A stretch of 64,000 bases of DNA from Fimbriimonadaceae bacterium (GCA_019638795.1 JAHBTB010000012.1:1-64000); one strand, 5' to 3'; counted from the first letter of the stretch, positions 8,531-17,498 are shown. The notes: generated by a model from the sequence alone, not told the origin. Numbers and translations: made by a program.

Positions 8531-9058
8531 ATGGACGTTGTCGTCCCGCCTGAGTACCAGCGGCTTTTCGTGACCGACGCGGAACATCCCATCGTCAAAG
8601 TTCCGGCCCCGGTCCTGCGTCAAGTCGCCGCGCCGATCACCAAGCTCACCGACCGCCATCGGCTCTTGGGCGACAATATGGTCCGCATCATGAAAGACGC
8701 CAACGGCGTCGGGCTCGCCGGGCCCCAGGTCAACGTCCTCGAAAGGGTGATCGTCATCAACCCGACGGGAAAGCCCATGGTGCTCTTTAACCCCGTCATC
8801 ACCAAAGCCGAAGGCGAGCAAATCGGCGAGGAAGGGTGCCTGAGCATCCCTGGCCTCTATGGAGACGTCAAGCGGGCCGCGATCATCGAGGTCGAGGCGG
8901 TCGACCGCAAGGGGAAGGAAGTCGTCTACGAGATGGAGGGGTTCGCCGCCCGCGTCGTCCAGCACGAAGTCGACCACCTCGACGGGCGCCTCTTCATCGA
9001 CACGGTCGATGTCACCACCCTCTACTGGAAGGACCCCGCCGCGCGAGACGCGGAATGA
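8531..9058 (+). CDS. def: Peptide deformylase
   Basis: 175-residue metalloenzyme that removes the formyl group from nascent proteins. All three signature motifs are present: GVGLAGPQV (motif 1, GxGLAAPQ type), EGCLSIPG (motif 2, with the metal-binding Cys) and QHEVDHLDG (motif 3, HExxH type). The ATG at 8531 follows a CATAAT hexamer and lacks an obvious ribosome site. It overlaps fmt by ATGA, so the formylation and deformylation genes form one unit, a common arrangement. Confidence 0.97.
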   Translation: MDVVVPPEYQRLFVTDAEHPIVKVPAPVLRQVAAPITKLTDRHRLLGDNMVRIMKDANGVGLAGPQVNVLERVIVINPTGKPMVLFNPVITKAEGEQIGEEGCLSIPGLYGDVKRAAIIEVEAVDRKGKEVVYEMEGFAARVVQHEVDHLDGRLFIDTVDVTTLYWKDPAARDAE

Positions 9059-9987
9059 GGGTCGTTTACTTCGGTACCGCACCCTTCGCCGTGCCCGCGC
9101 TGGAGCGGCTGGCCCCCCATGTCGTCGCCGTCGTCGCCCAGCCGGACAGGCCGGCGGGCCGCGGGCTCGGGGAGCAGGTCACCCCTGTCCGTGCCAAGGC
9201 CCTGGAACTCGGCCTACCCGTGCTGACCCCGGCCAAGGCCCGTGCCCCAGAGTTTGTCGAGGCGTTCCGCGCCATGGCGCCGGACGTCGCCGTCGTCGCG
9301 GCCTACGGCCAGATCTTGTCGCAACGCCTCCTCGACGTCCCCTCCCAAGGTTGCTTTAACCTCCACGGGTCCGTCCTCCCACGTTGGCGAGGGGCCGCCC
9401 CGGTGCACCGTGCGGTCGAGGCGGGCGACCGGGAGTCGGGCGTGACCCTGATGAAAATGGACGCGGGCATGGACACGGGGGACATGGTGGCCGTCGAGCG
9501 CACCCCCGTCGGGCCAGACGAGACCGCCGGGGAACTTTACGCCCGCCTCGCGACGTTGGCGGGAGAGATGGCGGCACAGTGGATCGAAAGGCTTGCCCTC
9601 GGTGAGTTCACCCTCAGCCCCCAGGACGACAGCCTGGCCACCCACGCCCGCAAGGTCACCCGGGAGGACGCGTTCCTCGACCCGGGCTTGGACGGGAGGA
9701 CTGCCTACAACCGCTTTCGGGGCATGACTCCTACTCCAGGTGCCTGGGCGCTCACGCCACGCGGTGTGCTCAAGGTCACGCAGGCCAGGTGGTCGGAGTC
9801 GTCCGGGGCACCAGGGACGGTCTTGGCGACGAGACCGCACGTCACCGTCGCCTTCGCCACCGGGTCACTGGAACTACACCAAGTCCAACCTGAAGGCAAG
9901 CCGCGCATGTCGGGCCTGGACTATGCCAATGGCGCGAGACTCGCCGTCGGTGACAAACTCTTGGAGGCCGGGCCGTCGGCCGTGTGA
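9055..9987 (+). CDS. fmt: Methionyl-tRNA formyltransferase
   Basis: 310 residues. It transfers a formyl group from 10-formyl-THF to initiator Met-tRNA. The N-terminal Rossmann domain starts RVVYFGTAPFAVPAL. The catalytic HGSVLPRWRGAAP segment and the downstream DAGMDTGDM motif are intact. The C-terminal OB-type domain covers about 205-310. Start codon overlaps the def stop. Normal length, with no oddities. Confidence 0.97.
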   Translation: MRVVYFGTAPFAVPALERLAPHVVAVVAQPDRPAGRGLGEQVTPVRAKALELGLPVLTPAKARAPEFVEAFRAMAPDVAVVAAYGQILSQRLLDVPSQGCFNLHGSVLPRWRGAAPVHRAVEAGDRESGVTLMKMDAGMDTGDMVAVERTPVGPDETAGELYARLATLAGEMAAQWIERLALGEFTLSPQDDSLATHARKVTREDAFLDPGLDGRTAYNRFRGMTPTPGAWALTPRGVLKVTQARWSESSGAPGTVLATRPHVTVAFATGSLELHQVQPEGKPRMSGLDYANGARLAVGDKLLEAGPSAV

Positions 9988-9990
9988 CCC

Positions 9991-11241
9991 ATGCAGAAGA
10001 AAATCGCCATCCGCCTGATCGTCGGACTGATCGTCCTGGCCGGCCTGTTCGTCGGGTTCCGGGTGCTCAAAGACCTTGAGACCGACCCCCTGAAAGTCGA
10101 GACCATGGACTCGGTGGGCTGGGTCGCCGCCACCGAGACCGAGGGTGACGGCTCGCGCGCCGTCGTCTTTGACACGACGGGCAAGAAGTACGTCGACAAG
10201 CAGTGGCAACCGAAGAACACGGAAGACAGCATCTCGTGGATGCCCGACGGCAACCGCCTCGTCTTCAGCAGCGACCGGGGCGGCCGTTCGCAGAACCTCT
10301 TCTACTGGATCCCCACCAAAGAGATCGTCGAGAAGTTCAAAGACCAGTCGAGGAGCATGTCGGCCCCGTGGTTCGCCCCGAACGACCCCACCCAGCAGTC
10401 CGGGCTCATGATGTCGGGAGGCAACGTGTGGGAGTTCATCCCGCGCAACAAGATCATCCGCCAGGTCTTGCCTCCGCTCTTGCGGGCTTCTTCGGGGTCA
10501 GAGGAGGGAGCGGGGGCGACCAGCTCGATGGAGGCCCTGTACAAGAACTTCGGTTCCAGCTTCAAGAGTGCGGTCTATGTCGGTGACCGGGCCGGCATCA
10601 TGACCGTGATGCGGCGGGACGAGGGTGAGGTCGTGATCCAGAACTACACGGAGCCCGACATCTCTGGAAAGCCCCGGCTCCCCGTCCCCATCGTCGCGGG
10701 CACGCGGGTCGAGATCACCTCGAACGGCGGCGACGCCGCGGTCATCGCCATCCACGGCTACCAATGGATCGACCCCGAAAAGGTTCCCGAAGAGTTCCAT
10801 AAGGACGGGCACATCACCCGTCCTTACAAGAACGCCGTCATTCTCATCCAAAACGCCGCGTCGGCGGAGCCCAAGGCCGTCATGATGGTCGCGACCCGCG
10901 AAGACTCCGTCGAAGACTTTGGCTATCCGGCGGTCTCTCCCGACGGCACCCAGTTGGTCGTCGTCGTCAGCCGGCAGACCGGCGAGAACAAGACCGAGCC
11001 GCTGGGGCTCGTGCTTGTCCCCGTGGAAGACAACGGCGGGTCCAAGGCCAGGCCGCTTGTCCAAGGCGACATCAGCCAGCCGAGTTGGTCGCCAGACGGC
11101 AAGAAGATCGTCTACATCAAGCGCGAGAACGGCAAGGGCAACTTGTACATCGTGAACGCGGACGGTTCGGGAGAGACCCGGCTGGCCGAAGGCGACTTCA
11201 GCAACCCGGTGTTCAGCCCGCAACGACCCAAGTCTTCATGA
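9991..11241 (+). CDS. Membrane-anchored TolB-like propeller protein (PD40 repeats)
   Basis: 416 residues. A single N-terminal membrane segment (about 7-25, IRLIVGLIVLAGLFVGF) is followed by a soluble region on the far side of the membrane with PD40/TolB-type beta-propeller repeats: SWMPDGNRLVFSSDRG (about 76), YPAVSPDGTQLVVVVS (about 311) and PSWSPDGKKIVYIKREN (about 367). Such propellers are usually protein-interaction or sensing modules. It begins 3 bp after fmt stops, so it is probably co-transcribed with def-fmt, although no functional link is evident. Its 3' end overlaps the convergent glycosyltransferase by 6 bp. No TolB partners are nearby, so it is not called tolB. Confidence 0.75.
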   Translation: MQKKIAIRLIVGLIVLAGLFVGFRVLKDLETDPLKVETMDSVGWVAATETEGDGSRAVVFDTTGKKYVDKQWQPKNTEDSISWMPDGNRLVFSSDRGGRSQNLFYWIPTKEIVEKFKDQSRSMSAPWFAPNDPTQQSGLMMSGGNVWEFIPRNKIIRQVLPPLLRASSGSEEGAGATSSMEALYKNFGSSFKSAVYVGDRAGIMTVMRRDEGEVVIQNYTEPDISGKPRLPVPIVAGTRVEITSNGGDAAVIAIHGYQWIDPEKVPEEFHKDGHITRPYKNAVILIQNAASAEPKAVMMVATREDSVEDFGYPAVSPDGTQLVVVVSRQTGENKTEPLGLVLVPVEDNGGSKARPLVQGDISQPSWSPDGKKIVYIKRENGKGNLYIVNADGSGETRLAEGDFSNPVFSPQRPKSS

Positions 11242-12132
11242 CACCAGGCCGACGGCGAGGGCGGCGACCTCGTCTGGCTCAAGGGTCTGGCAATGGCTGA
11301 TCTGCCGGTACGGGCAACTCCGTTCCGGCCGGGTGACCATGTAGAGCCCGACGCAGGGGGTGCCGAGGGCCGCCGCAATATGCGTGGTGCCCGTGTCGCC
11401 GCCCAGATGCAGCTTTGCCCCCGACATGAGACCGACCAAGTCACCGACCCCGGTCTTTCCGTGCAAGCTGGTGAGGGGGCAAGACGCCTCTGCCGCCACT
11501 TGGGCGAAGACCTCGGACTCTGCCGCCGAACCGATGTAGACCGAGGCGATCCCCTGTCTGTACAACGCTTCCGACACCCGGGCAAAGGCTCGGGGCGGCC
11601 ACCGTTTCGTCGCCCAAGCACCCCCGGCGTTCACCACCGCATAGGGCATGGCGAGGCCAGAAAGCAACTCTGACGTCCTTGCCCGGTCTTCGTCCGTCGG
11701 TGCCAACGCAAAGTCCGACGAGGCCGTACCTCCGGCCGCCCGGGCGACGTCGACGTACTGGTCGACCACATGGACCGAAGTCGGGTCCGGACGGACCGGA
11801 GCCGCAAACCAGCCAGCGAACTCACGTTGCCGATGGTAGGCCAGTTTCAGGGCGGCCTTTGCCGCCCCGACGATCCTCCCGGACTTGAAGAGCCCCTGGA
11901 GGTCGATGGCGATGTCGAACTCACCGAGCCCGACGACCTTTGCCCGCCAATCCTTGTCCCGCTTGTCCAGGCCGACAGTCTGGTGGATGTTGGCGCACCT
12001 CTGCGGCAGGGCGGCGAAGCGGCTGTCGACGACCCAGGTGACCTCATGGCCGGCCTCGGCCAAGCTGGACGCGGCGGGCAGCCCACAGACGACGTCGCCC
12101 ATCGCGCTCAGGCGGACGATCAGCGCGCGCAC
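11236..12132 (-). CDS. Glycosyltransferase family 9 (heptosyltransferase-like), last gene of LPS operon
   Basis: 298-residue GT-B fold transferase resembling LPS heptosyltransferases. The N-terminus RALIVRLSAMGDVVCGLPA matches the family's first strand and loop. The C-terminal half has NAGGAWATKRW (about 177) and the nucleotide-sugar site GGDTGTTHIAAALGTPCVGLY. The GTG at 12132 is chosen because upstream residues have no family similarity and this start overlaps the preceding gene by 13 bp. It probably adds a core sugar to lipid A on the cytoplasmic face; the donor sugar cannot be read from sequence. Confidence 0.87.
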   Translation of the reverse strand: MRALIVRLSAMGDVVCGLPAASSLAEAGHEVTWVVDSRFAALPQRCANIHQTVGLDKRDKDWRAKVVGLGEFDIAIDLQGLFKSGRIVGAAKAALKLAYHRQREFAGWFAAPVRPDPTSVHVVDQYVDVARAAGGTASSDFALAPTDEDRARTSELLSGLAMPYAVVNAGGAWATKRWPPRAFARVSEALYRQGIASVYIGSAAESEVFAQVAAEASCPLTSLHGKTGVGDLVGLMSGAKLHLGGDTGTTHIAAALGTPCVGLYMVTRPERSCPYRQISHCQTLEPDEVAALAVGLVS

Positions 12133-13061
12133 GCGGCCTTCTCCAGCGCGGTGACCGCGGCCTCGACGACCGTCTTCGGTGAGACCAGGCCCGCGCTCGC
12201 CCCGGCCTGGAGGACCGTGCCTTGGGTAGACCAAGGGCGGTAGACGCCGGGGTTGGTCGGGCCGAAGACCGACACGACCGGCACGCCGTAGGCGGCGGCG
12301 ATGTGTCCGGTGCCGGTGTCGGCGGCGACATGCAGGGCGCTGGCGCGCACGACCTGCATCGTCTCGGTGAGCCCGAGCCGGCCGACCAGGTTTTCGACGC
12401 CAGGGACATCAAGGCCGGGGTCGCGGGCACCTCCCACGGCGACGACGCGGCACCCGGACTTGACCAGGCCCTCGGCGACGCGCCGCCATTGCTCGACCGG
12501 GTACGTCTTGTCCCGGCTCCCCGCCCCGGTCTGGATCGAGACGAACCCGCCGTCGTGCCAGGCGGGGAGCTCGGGCATGGTCGGGAGGTCCGGCAGGGTC
12601 ATCGGCCAGATCTGGTTGAGAAACGCAAAGTTCGCCTCGACCTCGTGCAAGCCGTGGGCGACGGGGGAGACCGGGTTCAGCTTGCGGGCGAGGGCGTCGG
12701 TCGCCCGCCGGGCGTGCCGCTCGCGTGCCCCGGCCAAGCGGAGGCAGAGGGCCGTCTTCGAGTGGCCCTGGAGGTCAAATCCGAACTCAAAGGCGTGCCG
12801 ACGCAAGGACGTGAAACGCCGGGTCTGGTTCCACCAAGTCGCTGGCGACCACCTTGTCTTCTTCCACGCGTCCCGGTCGGCGACCACCGTCTGGTCGACC
12901 ATCGCCCCGTCGGCGACGACCGCGGCGCAACGCTCCTGGGCCGCCCACACGATATGCCCTTCAGGAAACGCGCGGCGGAGGGCCGTCACCGCCCACGCCG
13001 CCATGACGCAGTCGCCGATGGCGGAAAAGCGGACGACCAAGACCCGCGGCATTTCACTCAT
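12120..13061 (-). CDS. Glycosyltransferase family 9 (heptosyltransferase-like)
   Basis: 313-residue paralogue of the next gene. It starts SEMPRVLVVRFSAIGDCVMA and carries the C-terminal AADTGTGHIAAAYGVPVVSV followed by FGPTN, the GT9 nucleotide-sugar-binding signature. The ATG at 13061 overlaps the acyltransferase stop by ATGA, which fixes the start; an ATG at 13052 is the alternative. With two GT9 enzymes in series the operon likely builds two inner-core linkages. The waaA/kdtA gene that would act before them is not in the window. Confidence 0.9.
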   Translation of the reverse strand: MSEMPRVLVVRFSAIGDCVMAAWAVTALRRAFPEGHIVWAAQERCAAVVADGAMVDQTVVADRDAWKKTRWSPATWWNQTRRFTSLRRHAFEFGFDLQGHSKTALCLRLAGARERHARRATDALARKLNPVSPVAHGLHEVEANFAFLNQIWPMTLPDLPTMPELPAWHDGGFVSIQTGAGSRDKTYPVEQWRRVAEGLVKSGCRVVAVGGARDPGLDVPGVENLVGRLGLTETMQVVRASALHVAADTGTGHIAAAYGVPVVSVFGPTNPGVYRPWSTQGTVLQAGASAGLVSPKTVVEAAVTALEKAACAR

Positions 13062-13957
13062 TGCACGAGACCCCTCTGCTTGGCCGCCCGCCACCGGTCG
13101 TGCATCCACAGCCATTGCTCGGGATGCTCCCGGATCGCACTCTCCAACCAGCGGTTCACGGCCAACATCAGCCCTTCCCCCTTTTTGCCTTCCGGCAAGT
13201 CGACCGGTTGCAAGAGCGGATAAAACTTGATGACGAACTTGCCCTCGCCCAGGTGGAAACATGCGGCGGGAAGCACCGCCGCACCGGTCCGGTCCCGGAT
13301 CACCCCGGGGCCGAGGACCGTGCCCGCGGGCTGGCCGAAGAAGGGGACGAAGACTTCCTCAGAGTTCTGGTCGGGCAAGATGCCGATCATCCCGTTCTTG
13401 CGGAGGGTCGTGATGATCGGCCGGGCCGCGTCGCCCCGCGGAAGCACCTTGGTGCCACTGGCCCGCCGCATGTCGTTGACCATCTCGTTCACCCCTTCCT
13501 GGTTCGCGTCTCGGATGATCACGGTCAGGTCCACGCCCGAAAGAGACAGGTAGGCCGCCATCCGTTCCCAGTTCCCCAGGTGACCGGTGATGAGGAGCAC
13601 GCCCTTACCCCCCGCGAACGCCTCGTCCAGATGCTCCTTCCCTTCGACCGTCGCGTCGGCCAAAAGAGACTCAAGCGTCCACCCGGCCGCGCACATGAAG
13701 TCGACGACCGACCCACCGAAGTGCATGGCCGACCGCCGGGCGATCTCCGTCCGCTCTGCTTCCGACTTTTCGGGAAAGGCGTAACCCAGGTTCGCCACCG
13801 CGACATGGCGGCGTCGCTTCCCTGCCGCCCACATCAGCCGGCCCACCATGCGCGCCCACCGGGCACGCCCCGACGGCGACGCGGCGACGACCCGCCGCTG
13901 GACAGCCCGGGCCAAGGCGACGACCACGTCGTCAGTCCAACGCTTACCCGCGGGCAT
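13058..13957 (-). CDS. Lipid A acyltransferase, LpxL/HtrB family
   Basis: 299 residues. Lysophospholipid acyltransferase fold with the catalytic HX4E box in GHLGNWE, preceded by the typical SAMHFGGSVVDF segment and followed by PDQNSEEVFVPFFGQPAGT, close to LpxL/LpxM. It probably adds a secondary acyl chain to lipid A at the inner membrane. The ATG at 13957 gives a 14 bp overlap with lpxK; an upstream in-frame extension is only an lpxK shadow. Which acyl chain or position it serves cannot be told. Confidence 0.9.
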   Translation of the reverse strand: MPAGKRWTDDVVVALARAVQRRVVAASPSGRARWARMVGRLMWAAGKRRRHVAVANLGYAFPEKSEAERTEIARRSAMHFGGSVVDFMCAAGWTLESLLADATVEGKEHLDEAFAGGKGVLLITGHLGNWERMAAYLSLSGVDLTVIIRDANQEGVNEMVNDMRRASGTKVLPRGDAARPIITTLRKNGMIGILPDQNSEEVFVPFFGQPAGTVLGPGVIRDRTGAAVLPAACFHLGEGKFVIKFYPLLQPVDLPEGKKGEGLMLAVNRWLESAIREHPEQWLWMHDRWRAAKQRGLVQ

Positions 13958-14909
13958 CGGCCACCTTGGCCAGGAGCCAGGCACGAAAAGCGGGGGCCGG
14001 CTCCACGAAGGCCTCGTAGTCGGCGACAAAGACGTCGCGGTCGACCGGACGACGGCGGAGTTTGACCCAGTCTTTGGAGGTGGTGACGAGGGGCATGTCG
14101 GGGGGTAAGGAGGCGAAAAGCGTACCTTCGTCGAGTCGGTCGTGGTCGGGGAGCAGCCGGGTCTCGGCGACGTCTACGCCCAGTCTCTTGACGTCGGCCA
14201 CGAACTGGCCTGGTTCGGCAAGGGCGCAGACGACGCAACAGGGGCCCTCGGGCTGGGCAGGCGTGCCGTCGGGCCGGGCCAACGACGTCGAAGCGCGACG
14301 CCACGTGAAGTCTGGCGGGACCACCGCGTCGGCCCGGCGCCTCCCGGACGACCGGGGTTCGCGGTAGGGCCCGACCGGCAAACAAAGGGTGTTCGCCCTC
14401 GGCGGGTCCAGCAGGATGCGGACGTCGGGGTCTACCCTCAGGTGCTGGTAGCCGTCGTCCATCAGCATCACCGAGTCCGGGTAGTGCTTGGCGACGACCT
14501 CTGCCGCGCGGACTCGGTCACGACCGACGACCAGGGGCACGTCAGGTCGCTTGAGCCGGAACAGGGCTGGCTCGTCGCCCCATACGGCAGGGTCGATCTC
14601 GCCCGGCGGGGCCAGTTCCGCGCCGTCCTGGTGTGGTGAACCGTAGCCCGACGCCGAGACGACCACATGGTGTCCCGCGCCCATGAGGACGTCCAGCACA
14701 TGGAGCGTGGTCGGCGTCTTGCCCGCCCCGCCCGCCACCAGGTTGCCCACGCACACGATAGGGCGGTGAGGCTTCGCCGCCCTCTTGAGCCCTAGGGCAT
14801 AGACCGCCTGGTACGACCACCAACCAAGGGCGTAGAGGCCCGACAGCGGCGACAGGGCCCAGGCGACGGGCCCCATGCCCGACCAAAGCCTCCGCCGCAC
14901 GTCGTCCAT
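13944..14909 (-). CDS. lpxK: Tetraacyldisaccharide 4'-kinase
   Basis: 321-residue LpxK, the kinase that makes lipid IVA. An N-terminal membrane-associated helix (about 10-40) precedes PIVCVGNLVAGGAGKTPTT, which contains the P-loop GGAGKTPT. LMDDGYQHL is the family's conserved Asp-Asp-Gly motif (about 153-161). The C-terminal domain ends LVTTSKDWVKL and then a short tail. First gene of a tightly overlapping operon lpxK, acyltransferase, GT9, GT9. The ATG at 14909 lies only 21 bp from the divergent start at 14931, with AATAAT nine bases upstream and no room for a ribosome site. Confidence 0.95.
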   Translation of the reverse strand: MDDVRRRLWSGMGPVAWALSPLSGLYALGWWSYQAVYALGLKRAAKPHRPIVCVGNLVAGGAGKTPTTLHVLDVLMGAGHHVVVSASGYGSPHQDGAELAPPGEIDPAVWGDEPALFRLKRPDVPLVVGRDRVRAAEVVAKHYPDSVMLMDDGYQHLRVDPDVRILLDPPRANTLCLPVGPYREPRSSGRRRADAVVPPDFTWRRASTSLARPDGTPAQPEGPCCVVCALAEPGQFVADVKRLGVDVAETRLLPDHDRLDEGTLFASLPPDMPLVTTSKDWVKLRRRPVDRDVFVADYEAFVEPAPAFRAWLLAKVADARG

Positions 14910-14930
14910 GTCTGCCGTATTATTGCGAAG
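14910..14930. promoter_or_regulatory. Shared 21 bp divergent promoter between lpxK and the 14931 gene
   Basis: The whole gap between the two start codons is 21 nt. Plus strand: TATTAT (14918-14923) ends 7 nt before ATG 14931. Minus strand: AATAAT (14919-14924) ends 9 nt before ATG 14909. Both transcripts would start at or within a few bases of their start codons. Confidence 0.6.
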
Positions 14931-15566
14931 ATGCCGAGCCCAGCCGAGACTTTGCTGGCCCAAGGGGACGTCGCCGCCGTCATCGCCTTGCTTGAAGCGA
15001 TGCCGCTGGCCGAGGGTGTCGAGGCCGCCTTTGAGCTTCAGAAGCTTGCCTACAACGAGCACAAAAACGCCGCCACCAACGTCGCGGTCGGCGAGTGGAT
15101 CATATCGAAGGACTCTCCGGACGCCGACCGTGACCTTCGCGGCCGCGTGAAGGGAGCGGCTTACAACCTTGCCTCTGCCGTCTGGCGGGGATGGGACGAG
15201 CCGGGCGTGACCTTGACCCCGGACCTGGAAGCAAAGGGGTTGCCGATGGCCAGGCTCAACCTCAAGTTGGCATACGAGCTGGACAAGCCGACCATCGCCA
15301 AGTCTCGCGGACACTGGTTGGTCGGGGCCCACCACTGGTCGGCGGGTGACACCGACTCTGCCGTCACCGAGTTCAACATCGCGGCGCGGCTCGCAAGGGA
15401 GGCCGACTCGCCGGACGAAGCCCGGCTCAGCGAAGCCTACGCCCTGCTGGCCCAGAGAGACCCGGCCTGGCGGCAGGCGGCTGAATCCCTGGGGAGCGTC
15501 GAGTACGGCGAGTTCTTTGTCGGCCAGTTGGAGACGGCGGCCCGCGTCTTCGGCGTGGCTTCATAA
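14931..15566 (+). CDS. Hypothetical helical protein, TPR-like (211 aa)
   Basis: No family recognised with confidence. The sequence is Ala/Leu/Glu-rich, soluble and without a signal peptide. It has helix-turn-helix hairpins of TPR character, for example LGSVEYGEFFVGQLETAARV near the C-terminus and HHWSAGDTDSAVTEFNIAARL (about 140-160), where a load/unload pattern resembles TPR repeats. It starts opposite lpxK from a 21 bp divergent promoter and ends 11 bp before mtaB. Confidence 0.65.
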   Translation: MPSPAETLLAQGDVAAVIALLEAMPLAEGVEAAFELQKLAYNEHKNAATNVAVGEWIISKDSPDADRDLRGRVKGAAYNLASAVWRGWDEPGVTLTPDLEAKGLPMARLNLKLAYELDKPTIAKSRGHWLVGAHHWSAGDTDSAVTEFNIAARLAREADSPDEARLSEAYALLAQRDPAWRQAAESLGSVEYGEFFVGQLETAARVFGVAS

Positions 15567-15577
15567 TCACGACCAGA

Positions 15578-16885
15578 TTGCCAAAGGCCGCGTTCACGAC
15601 CCTGGGTTGCAAAGTCAACCAATACGAAACCCAACGCATCCTCGAGAGCTTCGAGGCGGCCGGGTTTGAGGTCGTGCCGTTTGACGCACCGTCCGACGTC
15701 TATGTCGTCAACACGTGCTCGGTGACCAGCCAGGCCGGGGCCAAGAGCCGCTATGCCGTGCGCAAGGCGGCCCGCACCAACCCGGGGGCGAAGGTCGTCG
15801 TGACCGGTTGCGAAGCCCAGATGTCCTTGATCAAAGGCGACGGGCTCGACGGTGCGGACGTGGTCGTCCCCAACCCCCAGAAGCTCGCCACCCTTGACCA
15901 CCTCCTTGCCGCGTTCCCGTCCCTGCGGCCATCCCGCACCGCCGCCCCTCCCCCGCCGCCCCCGGGCCGGACACGGGCGACTCTCAAGGTCCAGGACGGC
16001 TGCGACGTCTTCTGCTCCTATTGCTCGATCCCCTACACCCGACCGGGCATGGTTTCCCGCCACGCCGACGAGGTCTTGGCCGAGGCCAGGGGCATGGCGG
16101 AAGCCGGATACCACGAGGCGGTGCTGACCGGGGTCCTCATCGGGGCGTACGGCCCCGGTTCAGGTTCCGGTGGGGCGACGTTCGAAGACTTGGTCACTCG
16201 CCTGGCCGAGGAGTCTGGCCTCGCCCGCTTACGCATCAGCAGCATCGAGATGCACCAGGTGACCCGGCCGATCATCGACCTGGCCCGGTCGGGACAGGTG
16301 GTCCCCCACTTCCACATCCCCTTGCAGAGCGGTAGCGACCGGGTGCTGGCCGACATGGGGCGCCGCTACCGACGGGCTGAGTTCATCGACCTGTGCCACC
16401 GTCTGCGCGGCGAGGTGCCCGACCTTACCGTCACGACCGACATCATGGTCGGCTTCCCGACGGAGGGCGACGAGGATTTCGACGCCACCCTGGCCCTGTG
16501 TGAAGAGGTGCGGTTCCTCAAGGCCCACGTCTTCCGGTTCAGCCCCCGCCACGGCACGCCGGCCGACGCGTGGGGCGACCCGGTGCCACCAGAAGACAAG
16601 CAGCGACGGGCCGTGGCCTTGGCCCAGCGGTGCGACGCCCTCGGCCGGGCGGAGGCACGCCGGTTCCTGGGCCGGACGATGCGTGTCCTGGTCGAGTCGA
16701 AGACCCATCGCGACGGTGCCCTGGAGGGGCTCACCGACAACTGGCTGACGGTCAGGTTCTACGGCCCAGAGCACCTCAAACGGTCTCTTCAGGCCGTCCG
16801 GATCGACGAAGAGGCCGACGGGACGCTCTACGGCGAATGGGTGTCGTCCGTCCCCACGGGCGGCCTACGCCTCACCTCGGCCTAA
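15578..16885 (+). CDS. mtaB: tRNA t6A37 methylthiotransferase
   Basis: 435-residue radical-SAM methylthiotransferase that makes ms2t6A at position 37 of tRNAs. The N-terminal UPF0004 domain has TLGCKVNQYETQ, the MtaB form (MiaB has a different context), plus VVNTCSVTSQAG and VVVTGCEAQ, supplying the three cluster cysteines. The radical-SAM motif CDVFCSYCSIP (CxxxCxxC) follows at about 145. A C-terminal TRAM-like domain covers about 370-430. A proline run (about 124-131) separates the domains. The start is a TTG at 15578, ten bases after CATAAT. Confidence 0.93.
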   Translation: MPKAAFTTLGCKVNQYETQRILESFEAAGFEVVPFDAPSDVYVVNTCSVTSQAGAKSRYAVRKAARTNPGAKVVVTGCEAQMSLIKGDGLDGADVVVPNPQKLATLDHLLAAFPSLRPSRTAAPPPPPPGRTRATLKVQDGCDVFCSYCSIPYTRPGMVSRHADEVLAEARGMAEAGYHEAVLTGVLIGAYGPGSGSGGATFEDLVTRLAEESGLARLRISSIEMHQVTRPIIDLARSGQVVPHFHIPLQSGSDRVLADMGRRYRRAEFIDLCHRLRGEVPDLTVTTDIMVGFPTEGDEDFDATLALCEEVRFLKAHVFRFSPRHGTPADAWGDPVPPEDKQRRAVALAQRCDALGRAEARRFLGRTMRVLVESKTHRDGALEGLTDNWLTVRFYGPEHLKRSLQAVRIDEEADGTLYGEWVSSVPTGGLRLTSA

Positions 16886-16920
16886 GCGCCGGTGACGTTG
16901 AGAAACGGGTATCCCTGGGC

Positions 16921-17250
16921 ATGCCCACGCTTTTCACGCGGATCATTAACCGGGAAATCCCGGGCGATATCGTTTACGAGGACGAGCATGTCGTCGCCTT
17001 CCGCGACATCGCCCCTCAAGCTCCCCAGCACATCGTGGTCGTGACCCGCGAGGAGACCCCCGGACTCAACGATTTGCCTGCTTCAGGAGACCACCAACAC
17101 CTCCTCGACGCCGTGGCCAAAGTCGCCAAGGCCGTCGGCCTGACCAGCTACCGGCTCGTCATCAACACCGGAGAGGACGCGGGGCAGACGGTGCCGCACT
17201 TGCACGCCCACGTGATCGGAGGAAGGAGTCTCGGCTGGCCGCCAGGCTAG
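16921..17250 (+). CDS. HIT family nucleotide-binding protein (HinT-like)
   Basis: 109-residue histidine-triad protein, likely a purine nucleoside phosphoramidase. It starts PTLFTRIINREIPGDIVYED and carries the active-site HLHAHVIGG (H-x-H-x-H) near the C-terminus, plus INTGEDAGQTVPHL. Normal length for HinT. A TATCCC hexamer six bases before the ATG may be its -10. It converges on the tRNA-Thr gene 7 bp downstream. Confidence 0.93.
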   Translation: MPTLFTRIINREIPGDIVYEDEHVVAFRDIAPQAPQHIVVVTREETPGLNDLPASGDHQHLLDAVAKVAKAVGLTSYRLVINTGEDAGQTVPHLHAHVIGGRSLGWPPG

Positions 17251-17257
17251 GGACTGG

Positions 17258-17329
17258 AGCCCCCGACGAGAATTGAACTCGTGACCTCTCCCTTACCAAG
17301 GGAACGCTCTGCCGCTGAGCTACGGGGGC
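17258..17329 (-). tRNA. tRNA-Thr (anticodon GGT)
   Basis: Minus-strand cloverleaf: acceptor GCCCCCG pairs with CGGGGGC. The D-arm contains GCTCAGCGGCAGAGC. The anticodon stem-loop TTCCC TTGGTAA GGGAG gives GGT, and the T-arm is ACGAG TTCAATT CTCGT. About 72 nt; CCA is not encoded directly after the acceptor. Confidence 0.95.
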
Positions 17330-17351
17330 CAGATTTTATGGTCCAGGGTGG

Positions 17352-17434
17352 TGGGGAGTGCAGGATTCGAACCTGCGAAGGCGTTCGCCGACAGATTTAC
17401 AGTCTGTTCCCATTGGCCACTCGGGCAACTCCCC
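17352..17434 (-). tRNA. tRNA-Tyr (anticodon GTA)
   Basis: Minus-strand cloverleaf with acceptor GGGGAGT/ACTCCCC, anticodon stem-loop ACAGA CTGTAAA TCTGT (GTA), a long class II variable arm, and T-arm GCAGG TTCGAAT CCTGC. It is transcribed ahead of tRNA-Thr 22 bp away. A Tyr/Thr pair is often found near tuf genes, but no tuf is in this window. Confidence 0.95.
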
Positions 17435-17498
17435 AAGACCAGAGGCGGAATATACCCGTTGGGCCCTGGCCTTGCCGGGGTCCCGTACCTCCAAACGG

